Of a DNA stretch of 64,000 nucleotides, positions 35,601 to 47,214 are shown in pieces. A program made the translations under genes and the position numbers. The first letter of the stretch is position 1. Every line of letters begins with the position of its first letter. The DNA is from Scilla litardierei (taxonomy: Eukaryota; Streptophyta; Magnoliopsida; Asparagales; Asparagaceae). The stretch is taken from positions 197,662,294 to 197,726,293 of the forward strand of contig CM061141.1 in assembly GCA_030789695.1 (NCBI GenBank), in the 5' to 3' direction. The notes under the pieces were generated by a model. It saw only the letters and a program-made list of their open reading frames with translations, ran no database searches and was not told the origin of the DNA.

Positions 35601-36375
35601 ATGGCTTTTGCGCTCCGAGGAAATCTCATCATCTTATTATTTCTCCCAGAAACAAAAATGGCGGGAGGAGCATACAGAGAGGTTACTTCAGCGATGGAGC
35701 GGGCCAATGAAGAAGGCCGTAAGAGGAAGAGGGCAGAGGAGGAAGAGGAGGAATGGGAGGAATGGGAGGAATCGGAGGAATCGGGGAACCTTATGCTGGA
35801 GTTGGGGGAGGCTGGATGCTCCTCAAGTCAAGCTGCACGGTCTTTGAAGGCGGCTCCTTCTGATCCTCGAGTTGGGGGCGCATCGTCCTCCAGCACGCCA
35901 CACGACAGGTGGCCATACGAGGACATTGATCCTCCGGTCCCTTCCGTCGGCCCCATACCTCCAGAGTTCGGCCACCTTCTGCAGTCGAACCGCATTGGGT
36001 CTGGCCATCATGCGGAGATTCACGGGGAGACCTATCGGCCACCGTACATCGTGGGGACGGCCGAGTCGGCCCTCCTGGACTTTGGGACAGGGGCTCGTCT
36101 GGCGGAGAATATCACTCTGCCAAGGGATGTCGATTTCCTGAATGGGGTCGACCTTGAGACGATGGCCAACTGCTTCGTTCGCAGTGGCCTTCAGGTTCGT
36201 TGCCAATGTGCATTCCAAATTTTGATTCCCCTTCTGGTTTTGCTGATTGTCGCCATCTGCAGGTGACCATTTTCGGGGCAGGTCTGCGCCGCAGAGCCCG
36301 CGAACTGATCGAGGGGCAGCGCCGGGTGGCGGATGCCGAGAACGAGGCTTCTGAGCTCAGATCTCAGGTGAAGAA

Positions 36376-36981
36376 TGAAGGATCCTGTCCAAAACAGAGT
36401 TAGGATCGATAATATGAAGTTTAGACTTACGCTTGCGTATGCGGCACGGTAGTCTACGAACTTCGCCTTCGGATTCGCCACGACGGATCGAGTCTTCTCA
36501 CAAACGGAGTAAGGCTACTAATCCACAATCTAAATCTCTACTTTAGATTAAGAACTTGGAAAGAGGAAGAGAAAGGATTTCTGCAGAGCTTCGCTATAAA
36601 GAAGTTGCATGCATGAATTTCATGCAAAAGGTGTAAGAAATGGCTTACCCTTGGGTCTTATTTATAGCCCCCAAGGTAGTTATTTTAGGGTAAGTTGTTC
36701 CTTTGGAACAACTTAATTAAGGTGTACCATGATACATGGCACATTATAAGCTTAAGTTGTACCATATGCATGGTACAACATAAGCTTAAGATATTCCCCC
36801 TTTATTAGCCATATGTCGCATGCACTTATGCATATATAAAGCGACTTTCCTACTCATCCAGAGATCCTCTCCGCAAGGGAACAGATTCCCTTTGTACACG
36901 ACTTCGTGTACGCGACGTTCGAGGTCCGTATTCCCTCGTACATCCCCCACAAGGGTGTACAAACGTCTTCCATATCCAACA
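36376..36981 (-). repeat. 3' LTR of the copia element
   Basis: On the minus strand it begins TGTTGGATATGG and ends GGATCCTTCA. It carries a TATA box (TATAAATA, 36659-36666), also present in the other LTR at 43782-43789. Confidence 0.95.
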
Positions 36982-36997
36982 TCTCCCACTCACACTT
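36982..36997 (-). other. Polypurine tract of the copia element
   Basis: The minus strand reads AAGTGTGAGTGGGAGA directly before the 3' LTR. Confidence 0.9.
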
Positions 36998-37912
36998 GAG
37001 GGGATTGTAAGAGAACGTCTTTCCCTTAGTTCTTTCATCTATCATACCGAGAAATAGACCGTGCGACCGTCATGCGCGTAGAGTCTGTTGTTGTGCACTT
37101 GTTAGAGATACACAACGACCTCGAAGGTGCAAAGTTGAGTAGTTCAACGCATGCTTTACCCTAGATTATTTCTTCACATTTCTTGTACTTTATATTCAAC
37201 AATTGAATCCCATCTGGATTACAATTGGCTGGCCAGCTTTGAATCACTAAAGTCCAAATGCGAATATGAAATCAATCTTCCTCTTCTTGCGAACCTTCTG
37301 ATCTTGACTTGATTCGCTTTTCTAACGTGCCCCGCCGAGCCGAATTACCATAGCCCATTAGTAACACGCTAAGATAGCGATCATCTCGTCAAATCTAAAG
37401 GAACCAATTGGAGTCCTTGAGGGTAAGAGTTAAGACCCGTATGGCCTTTGAGTCTCACATAATAGCAAACACTATTGCTACTAACTCAGTGGTCGAAATG
37501 CATACATGGTATGAACACGTATTACAACATCACTCCTTTCCCAGGGAGAGTATGTCTTAATGATGTTGTACGGATGAAAGATCAGACACCACAGTGCCTA
37601 TCTTTTGAGTCCCCTTACTACTCATGAAATATTCCCGGACTCTCATCCTGCATAAGACAGATAGGATTTAAAAAATCCAATGAGATCTTTATATCCTTGT
37701 GATACAGATCTCAGATCTTTTGTAAGCATCCATATGATGCAGATCTTTTATTCGACTATCTTATTAAAGTCATGACTCTAAATCATTCGTCTAATGATTT
37801 TGACTTTAAACTAGTCTCATCTCTATCTTATCCATCTGATAAGATAAGGCGGTTGCTCATGTGAGAGAGCCAACCTTAATCTGTCAGACATACACACAAT
37901 TCAGCTGAGATT

Positions 37913-40800
37913 TCAAAAAAATGTACACAAACATTTATTAAGAAATTCATATGCAATGTTGGAAAAAGAACTTATTCTTTTATCAAATTTGATCTTTCTC
38001 AGACATGGGAATATATTGGTACAACTCAGCTCTTTACGCAATCCTTGGGATGATAAGTGTTTATAAAACACATTTCTGGGGATTGCTTTCGTAAGCGAAT
38101 CCTCTATCATCTCATGCGTAGATATGTACCTTATGTCTACCTTCTTGGTTTTATCATAGTCTTTTGCAAATTCGTATCGGATATCAATGTGTTTGATCTT
38201 ACAAGACACATTATCCTCTTAACCGCTTTCCAGTGTACTTGCCTTGTATTGGATTGGTAACAGCTTACCATTTCCAATGGCAAAACAGATGTCCGGTCTC
38301 GTACACACCATAGCATACATAAGACTATCAACTGTACTGGAATATGGAACTTTTTCCATAATTTCCTTTTCCTTTTGGTTCTTTGGACACGATTCCAGAT
38401 ATAAATTATCGCATATGCTTATATGAATATCAATGGACTTGCAGTCCTGCATATTAAATCGTTCTGGAACCTTCTTTATATAAGTCTCTTGTGAAAGAGA
38501 AAGAAGTTTCTTCGAACGATTCCTTGAAATCTTAACTCCAAGGATATATGCGGCTTCTCCCATGTCTTTCATCTCAAAAACTGATGAAAGCCAAGCCTTG
38601 ATATCCATCACAAAGCCCTTGTCATTTCCGGCTATTACACTTAGAGACATGATAATATACTTGCTTTTAATCCTCTTGATATATACTTAGTTATCTTCAT
38701 CAAGCATGGAAAATCCATTTGATAAGACAACTTCTTGAAATCGTATATACCATTGTCTCGAGGATTATTTAAGACCTTATATGGACTTACGAAGTTTGCA
38801 AACCTTATGTTCGTTTCCTTCTTTTACAAACCCTGTTGGTTGTTCCATATAGATCTCCTCGTCCAATTCTCCATTGAGAAAGGCAGTCTTTACATCCTTC
38901 TGATGTAATTCGAGGTATAAGCAAGCTACCATTGCCAGAATCATGCGAATCGAGGTAAAACGCACAACAGGTGAGAAGGTCTCTTTGTAGTCTATCCCTT
39001 CCTGTTGCGTAAAACCTTTTGCGACAAGGCGAGCTTTATATCTATGTATAGAGCCATCAGCCTTATGCTTGATCTTGAGAACCCATTTGTTCCCAATTGC
39101 TCTACGTCCTCTGGGTAAGTTAACTAAGTCCCAGACTTGGTTAATTGTCATGGATTTCAATTCCTCCTTTATCGCTTCTATCCATTTGTCTTTAGCAGGG
39201 CAAGATACGACGTCGTATTTGAGATTTCTTCAAGTCCTTGTTGACTTGAGTTTAGATCAATTCTAATATCACTCCCACTTGGAATGTCGTTAGAATTGCT
39301 CCCACTTGGATCATTATTCCCGTATGGAATAGGATAATCGTCATTCGTATAATCCATTGGTGAAGGTTGAAAAGTATTTTCGTTTTCACCAAGAATTCTC
39401 CCACTCGAATGAGGTAATCCTTCTTGATCATAAATCTCAAATAGAGATAAGTCCTGACTTATCTCGCCCTGTCTTGGAAACTCGTTTTCCAAGAAAGTGA
39501 CATCCCTCGACTCAAACTCAATTAGCCCACCATTGTCTTCTTGACTAACAAAAACATAACCTTTGGAGTTTTCTGCGTATCGTATAAAGATACATTTCCT
39601 TCCCCTTGGCCCAAGTTTGCCATACTTATGTGAGGAAATATGTGCATTGAATGCACAACCCCAATGTTTCAAAATGTTTAAGTCAGGAGACCTTTGGTTC
39701 CACAACTCATAAGGAGTGGAGCTAACTGATTTCGAGGGTACGCGGTTCAAAAATTGAAAGCGGCCGTCAATAATGCATCACCCCAAAAAGGTGATTGGCA
39801 AGATAGCTTGCGCCATCATTGAACGGACCATTTTTCATTAAAGTCCTATACCTCCTTTCTGCAACACCAATTTGTTGAGGAGTATAAGGCATAGTTACCT
39901 GATGTACTATACCTTTTTCATCACAAAGTTCCTTTAAACTTGTTGATTGATATTCACCGCCCCTATCGGTTCGCATGACCTTAATCTTGCGATCTAATTG
40001 ATTCTCCACTAAACTCATATAGTTTTTAAAGCAGGTTTAGTGCTTTCACTTTTGTGGGATATCAAATAGATATGACCGAATCGGGTGAAATCATCAATAA
40101 AAGTGATGACATAGGACTTCCCGCGTCTTGTCTTGACATTCATCGGACCACATATGTCCGAATGGATAAGCTGTAATGGAACCTCGGCCCTTGTGCCGGT
40201 TCCAAATGGCTTGCGACAAGATTTCCTCACAAGGCAATGTTCGCAGGTCGACATTTCAACCTTTGAAACATTGGATAGAAGGCCACGTTTGGCAAGTCTA
40301 TCCATACGCATTGGTCCAATATGACCAAGCCTTGCGTGCCAACAAATTATATTAGACTCATTAGTCAAAGAATTTGTCACAAGGAAATTTTTATTACATG
40401 AGGAAATAGATTGTACTTATTACAATAAATCCTTTGAAATACAAAACCCAGTACCAATAAAGGAATTATTACAAAATAGGTCCATATTACAATCATGAAG
40501 GAACCAACTATAACCAAGACCCATTAAGTTGACCACAATATTAATATTCCTTTGAATATATGGAATGAAGAGAACATCATAAAGTAGGAGAGTGTGGCCG
40601 TTGTCCAAGTTTAGCTTGCAATTCCCAACGCCTTTCTCTACAACACGTGAGTTGTTTCCTACATCGATCCACTTCATTCCATGGTGTATCCGGTGATACT
40701 CCACGAAGGACCGTCTATCCTTTGCTATGTGGTCGGTGGCACCTGAATCAATTATCCCATAATGGATTAGATTCCACAAGAAATATTGAACTAGAAACAC
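37913..40800 (-). pseudogene. Copia pol: protease, integrase, RT and RNase H remnants
   Basis: Minus-strand fragments in order: a protease with DSGATDHI (near 40740); an integrase zinc region (WHARLGHIG ... CEHC) and core (IHSDICGPM, FIDDFTRF, TDRGGEY, GVAERRYRT) at about 40380-39770; an integrase C-terminal region at 39750-39178; RT (GNKWVLKIK, RYKARLVAKGFTQ, DVKTAFLNGELDEEIYMEQP) at 39160-38777; more RT and RNase H pieces at 38650-37913 (RYISTHEMIEDSLTKAI). The YVDD catalytic box before GNDKG is unrecognisable and the RNase H N-terminal part is deleted near 38210. Several stops and frame changes make this non-functional. Confidence 0.9.
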
Positions 40801-41674
40801 ATATGTAACTAGTATTACATGTTACCTCGTCACTTCCACTCGTACACGAACGAGCATAGTGACCGAGTTTGTTGCACTTGAAGCACTTGATCCTTTTCAA
40901 GTCTTTCTTCTTGTGCCATTTCTTGTGCCCACCCTTATGTTTGGGTTCCTTGGTAGACTCAGGTTGCTTATTACGTTCATTAGAAGACTTCGAATGATCT
41001 TTACGTTTCTTTCCCCCGTGTGAGGAACTAGCAACCATGTGCACTTCTGCACTTGGCTTGGCAGCCGCAAGCCGCTCTTCCTCTAATTCGAGGTGCTTGG
41101 AAACGTCGTTGAAGGTCTTGATGCTCTCATTATGAGTGAGATGCATCTTCATCTGATCCCACCCATTTGGCAGGGAACGTATGACTGCTTGGATTTGTTG
41201 CTCATCCGTGAGCACATGACCTGCGTCCTTTAACTCTGAGATAAGGTTCGCCATATGTCGTAGATGTTTCCCCATGGAATGATCTGGACGTTTCTTATAT
41301 GTATCGAACCTTATAGTTAAGGCGCGAAGTTTGGACACCGATGTGCCACCGAACTTCTCCTCTAGCTTGGACCATATGTCCATGGCTAGGTCATATTCTC
41401 GGAAGATGCGCATTATGTCATCAGCCATACTGCTTAATAACGTAATGCGCGCTATCTTATTCTTCCGAGACCAAGCATCAAAAGCTTCCTTGTCTCGTCT
41501 GTGTTGGGCCGTAGTGCCCAACTCGGGTTCAATCATTACGTTCTTTAGAGTTTCGAGCACTTCTTGCTCCTCTAAAACGTATTGTATCTTAATGGACCAA
41601 AGTTTGTAATTATCGCCGTTGAGTTTTTCACCTTTGTTTAACTCAGCGACGATATTCTTTGAAGCGGAAGACAT
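40748..41674 (-). CDS. Copia gag with CCHC zinc knuckle
   Basis: Using the ATG at 41672-41674, about 308 residues are open. The start MSSASKNIVAELNKGEKLNG leads into the UBN2-type gag domain (YKLWSIKIQYVLEEQEVLE; SLPNGWDQMKMHL), then a basic linker and the knuckle CFKCNKLGHYARSC. Gag packages the element's RNA. The first ATG of the frame is 48 bases upstream; I prefer the internal one because the conserved gag start follows it. The frame ends just past the point where protease should begin in another frame. Intact gag beside broken pol fits a non-autonomous element. Confidence 0.85.
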   Translation of the reverse strand: MSSASKNIVAELNKGEKLNGDNYKLWSIKIQYVLEEQEVLETLKNVMIEPELGTTAQHRRDKEAFDAWSRKNKIARITLLSSMADDIMRIFREYDLAMDIWSKLEEKFGGTSVSKLRALTIRFDTYKKRPDHSMGKHLRHMANLISELKDAGHVLTDEQQIQAVIRSLPNGWDQMKMHLTHNESIKTFNDVSKHLELEEERLAAAKPSAEVHMVASSSHGGKKRKDHSKSSNERNKQPESTKEPKHKGGHKKWHKKKDLKRIKCFKCNKLGHYARSCTSGSDEVTCNTSYICVSSSIFLVESNPLWDN

Positions 41675-41754
41675 TTTACTTTTAAAATGCTGCAAAAGAC
41701 ACAAAACCGAAGGTTCGATCAAAACATTGCTTAAAAAATTCTTAAAATATAACT

Positions 41755-42480
41755 CCCACTTGAAATGATAATAGAATATCCCATTTGGATAGTTCTAAAA
41801 TTCAAAAATCCCACTTGGAATTATATTATATTTGATAAGTTACTTTCGAAAAATATTGAAGATGTTGTTCTAGAATCGAAAAGGTCTCTATGATTCCAAT
41901 CACCATCTAGAACAACCTTCAATATTCCCCCATCACTTATCAAACAATAGTACTCTTATAGTACTAGCAGCGGAAAAACGAGTTTGAAAACGTATTTTTC
42001 AAATATAATTCCCACTTGAAATGATGATAGAATATCCCGTATGGATAGTCCTAAAATCAACTCCCACTTGTAATGATATTCATAATTTGATAAGTTACTT
42101 TCGAAAAATATTGAAGATGTTACTCTAGAGTCGGAAAGGTCACTATGTTTCCAATCACCATTTAGAGTAACTTTCAATATTTCTCCCTCACTTTATCAAA
42201 TGTTAGTACTCTTATAGTACTTTGCAGCGGAAAAGCGTTTTTGAAAAACATATTTTTCAAAAATTTTAAAAAAAATACATTGGCTAATCTCCGTAGAGTA
42301 GAGCACAATGACTTGGCTAATCTCGCATGAAGTAGAGCACTAGGGCTAATCTTCAAGGAGTAGAGCTCAATTTCATAAGTACATTGGCTAATCTCCGTAG
42401 AGTAGAGCACAATGACTTGGCTAATCTCGCATGAAGTAGAGCACTATGGCTAGTCTTCAAGGAGTAGAGCCCAATGAAAA
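41755..42480 (-). repeat. Leader tandem duplications of the copia element
   Basis: A block of about 255 bp (starting near 41755 with TCCCACTTGAAATGAT) recurs near 42010. A shorter block with TTGGCTAATCTCCGTAGAG occurs near 42280 and again near 42385. No coding function is seen. Confidence 0.75.
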
Positions 42481-42674
42481 ACTTCATTAAAACGTTAGTC
42501 CCGTATGAACTAGTCGGCACTGTGGTTATCCCCGTATGGACTAATCGACACATTCGAGTTTGACCAAAGCCTTTTGTTACCCCGTATGGGTCATTTGGCA
42601 AGTTTGCAATCAACCCAGACCATCTGTCGGATTGGTCGACCAAAAACACCAAATTGGTCGACCAATTTTTGAAT

Positions 42675-43060
42675 TGCTATCTTCTTCCCGGCCAGGGCCT
42701 CTGCCCTGGCCGGGGCTTGGCCAAGGGCCGGCCAGGGCCTCTGCCCTGGCCGGCCAGGGGCCTTGGCCCCCTCGGCCAGGGCCTCTGCCATGGCCGAGGC
42801 CGGCCAAGGCCGGCCAGGCCCTGGCCGAGGCCAGGGCGCCGGCCCTGGCCTCTGCCAGGGCCGGCCTGGCCGGCAGGCCTTGGCCAAGGCCGGCCACTGC
42901 CGGCCTGGCCTTGGCCGGCCATGGCTTGGCCATGGCCGGCCATGGCCAAGGCCATTCGGCATTGGCCGGCCATGGCCCCTTTGGCCATGGCCGGCCACCC
43001 CCTTTGAACGGGGTTGCCGCACACAATCCACCCCCTTGATGGGGTGGTCGCCGGTGGTAA
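42675..43060 (-). repeat. GGCC-palindrome block in the copia leader
   Basis: Nearly 400 bp consist of GGCCGGCC, GGCCATGGCC and GGCCAGGG words, self-complementary throughout, so the leader RNA can fold strongly. A shorter version is in the related element at about 14420-14500. The long open frames on both strands (Gly/Ala/Pro/Trp-rich) arise from this repeat and are not genes. Confidence 0.9.
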
Positions 43061-43484
43061 TTGGCCGTAGCCAACCCCCTCCGCTTGGGGAGGGGGGTGC
43101 ATGGCCTTCATGGCCCATTTGGCCATGGTGCACATGCACCAAAATCCTCTTACCCGATGGAAATAACTACCATCATCTTCCTCGATGAAGCACCCGTTCG
43201 TCGATGAAGCACCCGTTCGTCGAGAAATTAGTTATTTCCTAATGGCCGTGTGCCAAAAATGAAAAATAACATACTATGTGAACGGTCGGTTCTTCCCGTC
43301 ACGGAGAGTTCCTACCATATCCGTAATGATAGGAGACCCTAACGTGAAAAGAACAACCGATGCGTTCTCTCCGTCACGAAGCGTTCCTACTATATCCGTA
43401 ATAGTAGGAGACCCATTCGTGAAAAAGACAACGACTCGTTCATAGTTTCGACGGGGCGGTGGTTTGACCGGGGCGAACCCATAT

Positions 43485-43497
43485 GGCTCTGATACCA
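43485..43497 (-). other. Primer binding site TGGTATCAGAGCC of the copia element
   Basis: Perfect initiator Met-tRNA complement, one base from the 5' LTR end at 43499. Confidence 0.95.
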
Positions 43498-43498
43498 A

Positions 43499-44104
43499 TG
43501 AAGGATCCTGTCCAAAACAGAGTTAGGATCGATAATATGAAGTTTAGACTTACGCTTGCGTATGCGGCACGGTAGTCTACGAACTTCGCCTTCGGATTCG
43601 CCACGACGGATCGAGTCTTCTCACGAACGGAGTAAGGCTACTAATCCACAATCTAAATCTCTACTTTAGATTAAGAACTTGGAAAGAGGAAGAGAAAGGA
43701 TTTCTGCAGAGCTTCGCTATAAAGAAGTTGCATGCATGAATTTCATGCAAAAGGTGTAAGAAATGGCTTACCCTTGGGTCTTATTTATAGCCCCCAAGGT
43801 AGTTATTTTAGGGTAAGTTGTTCCTTTGGAACAACTTAATTAAGGTGTACCATGATACATGGCACATTATAAGCTTAAGTTGTACCATATGCATGGTACA
43901 ACATAAGCTTAAGATATTCCCCCTTTATTAGCCATATGTCGCATGCACTTATGCATATATAAAGCGACTTTCCTACTCATCCAGAGATCCTCTCCACAAG
44001 GGAACAGATTCCCTTTGTACACGACTTCGTGTACGCGACGTTCGAGGTCCGTATTCCCTCGTACATCCCCCACAAGGGTGTACAAACGTCTTCCATATCC
44101 AACA
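43499..44104 (-). repeat. 5' LTR of the copia element
   Basis: 606 bp, two differences from the 3' LTR by eye (near 43627 and 43997). Confidence 0.95.
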
Positions 44105-44539
44105 AAGAAGCTGGAGGAAGATTTGGGGAAGATAATGGCCGCCAAAGGCAAGTCGGATTGGGCGGCCTCGGACGCAAAATCCAGCCTCGCCGCCTTGTCA
44201 AGCGCCAAGAAGCAGTTGGAAGATCAGTGGGGTAGAGAGCGTTCTCAACTCCGAGCTGATCTTGAGGCATCGAGGAAGGAGGTTGCTGACCTTCAGGCCA
44301 AGCTTCTCGAGAAGGAGCAAGAGGTCGACGCTTTCAAATCTCGGGCCACCGCCAAGATGGAAAGGGTGGCGAGAGCGATAAAGGACCTCTTTACAGTCGA
44401 CGGTGCGTCGTCTTCCTAAATTTTGGGAATCGTTACTTTTGTAAGACTGCTGCTCGCGAGCGAGTCATATGTAATTTTTTCAGAAGTTAATGAAGGGAAT
44501 TTTTGCAACAGACGCCGAGTGAGAGTGTTTACTTCCTCC

Positions 44540-44630
44540 CCCTGATTTCAGGTCGACACCCGGGAACCCTGTTGGACGGCCGACACGGCCCTGTCACCGA
44601 GGACGAGACTGGCGGGAGAATGACCTTCCG
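44540..44630 (-). pseudogene. Fragment of gene A exon 1
   Basis: About 90 bp resemble 34215-34310 of gene A in the same orientation, including the shared GGGAACCCTG word and the following GTGACAGG/GAGAGGG acidic-coding stretch. It lies about 120 bp after the stop of gene B, tail to tail, and is not open over any useful length. Confidence 0.6.
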
Positions 44631-44678
44631 TATATGATCGCGATGAGTAATTGTGTGTAATGTGTAATTGTATACAGT

Positions 44679-44807
44679 TTAGCTCCGAGCGCACAACGGA
44701 TTGTTAAATAACACCGTTGTGCGCGACGAGCAAAACTCGGTAATTGTAGAAAGCGTTGCTTAGCGCGAACAACTTTCATTTCTGTTGCAAGTTGTGCACG
44801 CTGAGCA
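44679..44807. repeat. Two hairpins
   Basis: Palindromes at 44679-44735 (CGCACAACGG against CCGTTGTGCGCG) and about 44757-44807 (GCGCGAACAAC against GTTGTGCACGC). Confidence 0.85.
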
Positions 44808-45011
44808 ATTATGTGGGATGATTAATTAGTGTCCAGGGGTAAATGGAAGCTGGTATAAACAAAAGTAGCACTTCTACTAAATAAAGGTCAACAGACGATT
44901 TCTCGTGAATATACAGAATAATCTTGTATGTATTACACAGATGCTGTTCCCAAATAAAGATCCACTGACGTGCTGAGCGATGTGAGCATAATCGTTGGCC
45001 TCGATCAAAAT

Positions 45012-45065
45012 TTCTAAACGCGCACAACGTTCACGCCGTTTGCCAGTTGTGCGCGCTGTGTAAAT
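45012..45065. repeat. Hairpin
   Basis: AAACGCGCACAACG, spacer, AGTTGTGCGCGCTG. It is followed by the conserved module flank. Confidence 0.85.
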
Positions 45066-46216
45066 CTTAGTATATTACTTTTCACTAATTTTCCCATTAA
45101 ATTTCATTGTTGGAATTTGATTTAAGCAAGCATCAATGTATATATCACCAATCACAAGTTTGTCATGGGCTGCAAATGTATCACATTAAATGACATTGTA
45201 TTAAGGTCTGTGTAATGGGCTGCAAATGTATCACATTAAATGACATTATATTGAGGTCTGAATTCCAACATACTACAACATTTATGCATGAATTCCAACA
45301 TACTACAACATTTATGCATTCCAATGAACATAACACTCCATCTCCGCCGTTCTCTTGTTCGCTGCATCTTCTGCTTTATACTTCTTTGACTCAAGGAACA
45401 TCCTTTCAATCTCCTCCTGGGTCTACGTGGCACTTATCGTTAGTGATAGTGATCTTATTTTTCTGCACACATACTTTCCTCTACAGAGGCATTCAAGATA
45501 CTGTCGGCATCTATCTCAAGGCAAACCATGACACTTCGAACACCCTTGGTAGCAGGAAGGATACCAGCAAGTACAAACTCCCCTAGGAAAAGAGAGAATA
45601 AAAAAGTAAATATAATTAGACTTAGGTAGAACAGTTGTTATCATCAAGCAGTTATGTATGCAATGATTCTGAACGGAACTTACGAAGGGTCAAAGAATTT
45701 TTGCAAGTTGGCATGGACGAGAATGAAGCTGTAATGATTGCAAGAACATCTTTGCCTTCATTTGAGGTTTGCAATGAAGAAGAACAGATCATGCGAAGAG
45801 GAGCAAAAGAACATCTTCGCCGCCATATAAAGGTGATGAATTCAATTTCTGCATCACGGCACCTGCCGCTAGTATATTGGCCATATTTGTGTGCTGTAGA
45901 CGACGCACTCATGAACAACAACAAAATTACAAATTTGAAGAAAAAACATTGTATTAGAAGAATCAGAGAGAATCAGATAAAGGAACTATAATCACCTGGG
46001 GTAGTGGTTGATGAGGTCTGGTGGGTACGGAAACCATATACAGACGAGTTGGACTGACCAAGTACGAGGATGGAAACACCGTAGAGTAACATTTCGTCCT
46101 CGTGAATATATGGCAGATGGATACCAGCCAGACGTTGTTCCAACTAATATCCGAGTGTGGTGGTGCGCGAAGAGAAAAATTGCTTGAAGGTAGACCTTTT
46201 TATACTCAACGCGCAC
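45066..46216 (-). repeat. Module copy ii, with a short reading frame
   Basis: On the minus strand: hairpin halves at about 46153-46216, a weak TATA box (46037-46040) in the module context GACGAGTTGG, then ATG at 45882-45884 with a frame of 31 codons starting MANILAAGAVMQKLNSSPLY and ending TGA at 45789-45791. Farther left lie the conserved flank blocks. Two local tandem duplications (about 45170-45260 and 45261-45320) are present. A 118-codon frame on the plus strand also spans it; nothing favours it over the minus-strand reading, and neither is a known protein. Confidence 0.6.
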
Positions 46217-46499
46217 AACGGCAAAAAAAACATCTGGTTTCGATTACCAAAAGAGAAAAATCTAAATACACCGATACTCTTACGTTGCATGTCCAAGTTT
46301 TTCCAAAAAAAACATACATCATCATATCAGAAGACAGTAACTGTGACAAATCACAGTATAGTTAATATTTTTGCTTAGTGGACACAAAGGTCACTACTTT
46401 TGGACGCAGGGCGGGCTGATTAACTTTGAGCAATGGAATACAGTTTTGCTCATACGACAAGTTCTCATACCGTGACCGTGTCTCCTGGGGATATTGCAG

Positions 46500-47121
46500 T
46501 TATGAGCAGCTCCAATAGAGATTCTTCACATTTTTGCAGTTATGGCACGCGAAAGAAATTCTTCTGAGCATGGAAACAAATGAGGATGCACAGTTTCAGA
46601 GAAGATTGCGCAGTTTGAGAGCCGATACCTTGGTGGCACCTTCAGGCTGCTGGCAATGTGAAGCATTCAAAAACATCGTGTGCTTCTTCTGAAGGAGACA
46701 ACACCATCGTTGATGATATCTGAAGTAGCAGACTCCATCTTTGATGCCCATATAAATGTGACGAATTCAATTTCAGCAACACGGCAATTGCCGCAAGTTT
46801 ATTGGCTATCTTTGTGAGTCGGAGACGAAGCATTCAATAGTAAGAACAAAAATTTAGCATGTAAAAGAAAATATAGTGTATAGGTATAACCATATAGAAC
46901 ACTATCATCGAGAGGAGTAGTGGTTGACGATGTCTAGAGGGAAGTGTATCACTTTATATAGACGAATTGGACTGGGTATGGTCCGCATGGATGAGGCTGA
47001 GACTACAGTTGGGTTACTGTGGGCTACAGAAATTGACGCTAACAAAATTGATTGCCTCTAAGAAAATTGCTCAAAGCGCAAAACGGGTAAAAATATGGCA
47101 GTTGTGCGAGTTGAGCAAATT
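46500..47121 (-). repeat. Module copy iii with hairpin
   Basis: The hairpin at 47064-47121 (GCTCAAAGCGCAAAACGGG, spacer, CAGTTGTGCGAGTTGAGC) is followed on the minus strand by a TATA box (46955-46960, GTCTATATAAAG). After about 150 bp comes a decayed frame in which the start is ATA (46807-46809), reading IANKLAAIAVLLKLNSSHLY. Confidence 0.65.
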
Positions 47122-47214
47122 ATTTATGTTTATACAATATTACTCATAAATCCATTTATAGCGATGTGAACACCTCAAATCATACAGCGTGACCCATGAG
47201 TATCAACACATAGG

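Larger units (their letters stand above)
36376..44104 (-). mobile_element. Complete Ty1-copia retrotransposon, recent insertion
   Basis: The element is 7729 bp with two 606-bp LTRs (36376-36981 and 43499-44104) differing at two positions by eye. AAGAA is duplicated on both sides (36371-36375 and 44105-44109). On the minus strand the order is LTR, Met-tRNA primer site, 1.8-kb leader, gag, protease, integrase, RT, RNase H remnant, purine tract, LTR. It lies antisense to gene B. The pol region is broken many times although the LTRs are almost identical, so it was probably mobilised by proteins from another copy. Confidence 0.95.
35658..44419 (+). pseudogene. Coiled-coil protein gene B, split by a copia insertion
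   Basis: Exon 1 35658-36194 (179 codons; an alternative in-frame ATG is at 35601), a 68-bp GT-AG intron (36195-36262), exon 2 36263-36375, then the 7.7-kb copia element, then the rest of exon 2 44110-44419 (TAA). Ignoring the element and one copy of the 5-bp duplication, the frame continues without a break for a 319-residue product. The N-terminus has a charged segment (RKRKRAEEEEEEWEEW); the middle has ESALLDFGTGARLAENITLP; the C-terminus is a long coiled coil (LRRRARELIEGQRRVADAE; KKQLEDQWGRERSQLRADL). It is a clear paralogue of gene C (59738). The family has no function I can name. The insertion almost certainly abolishes the normal product. Confidence 0.75.

Noticed and set aside
42560..43188. 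Several 100-180 codon frames rich in Gly, Ala, Pro and Trp
   Set aside because: Generated by GGCC palindromic repeats in the copia leader; open on both strands at once. 14292-14600 is the same case.
45635..45991. 118-codon plus-strand frame in module copy ii
   Set aside because: Not preserved in the other three module copies, whereas the minus-strand TATA and ATG arrangement is.
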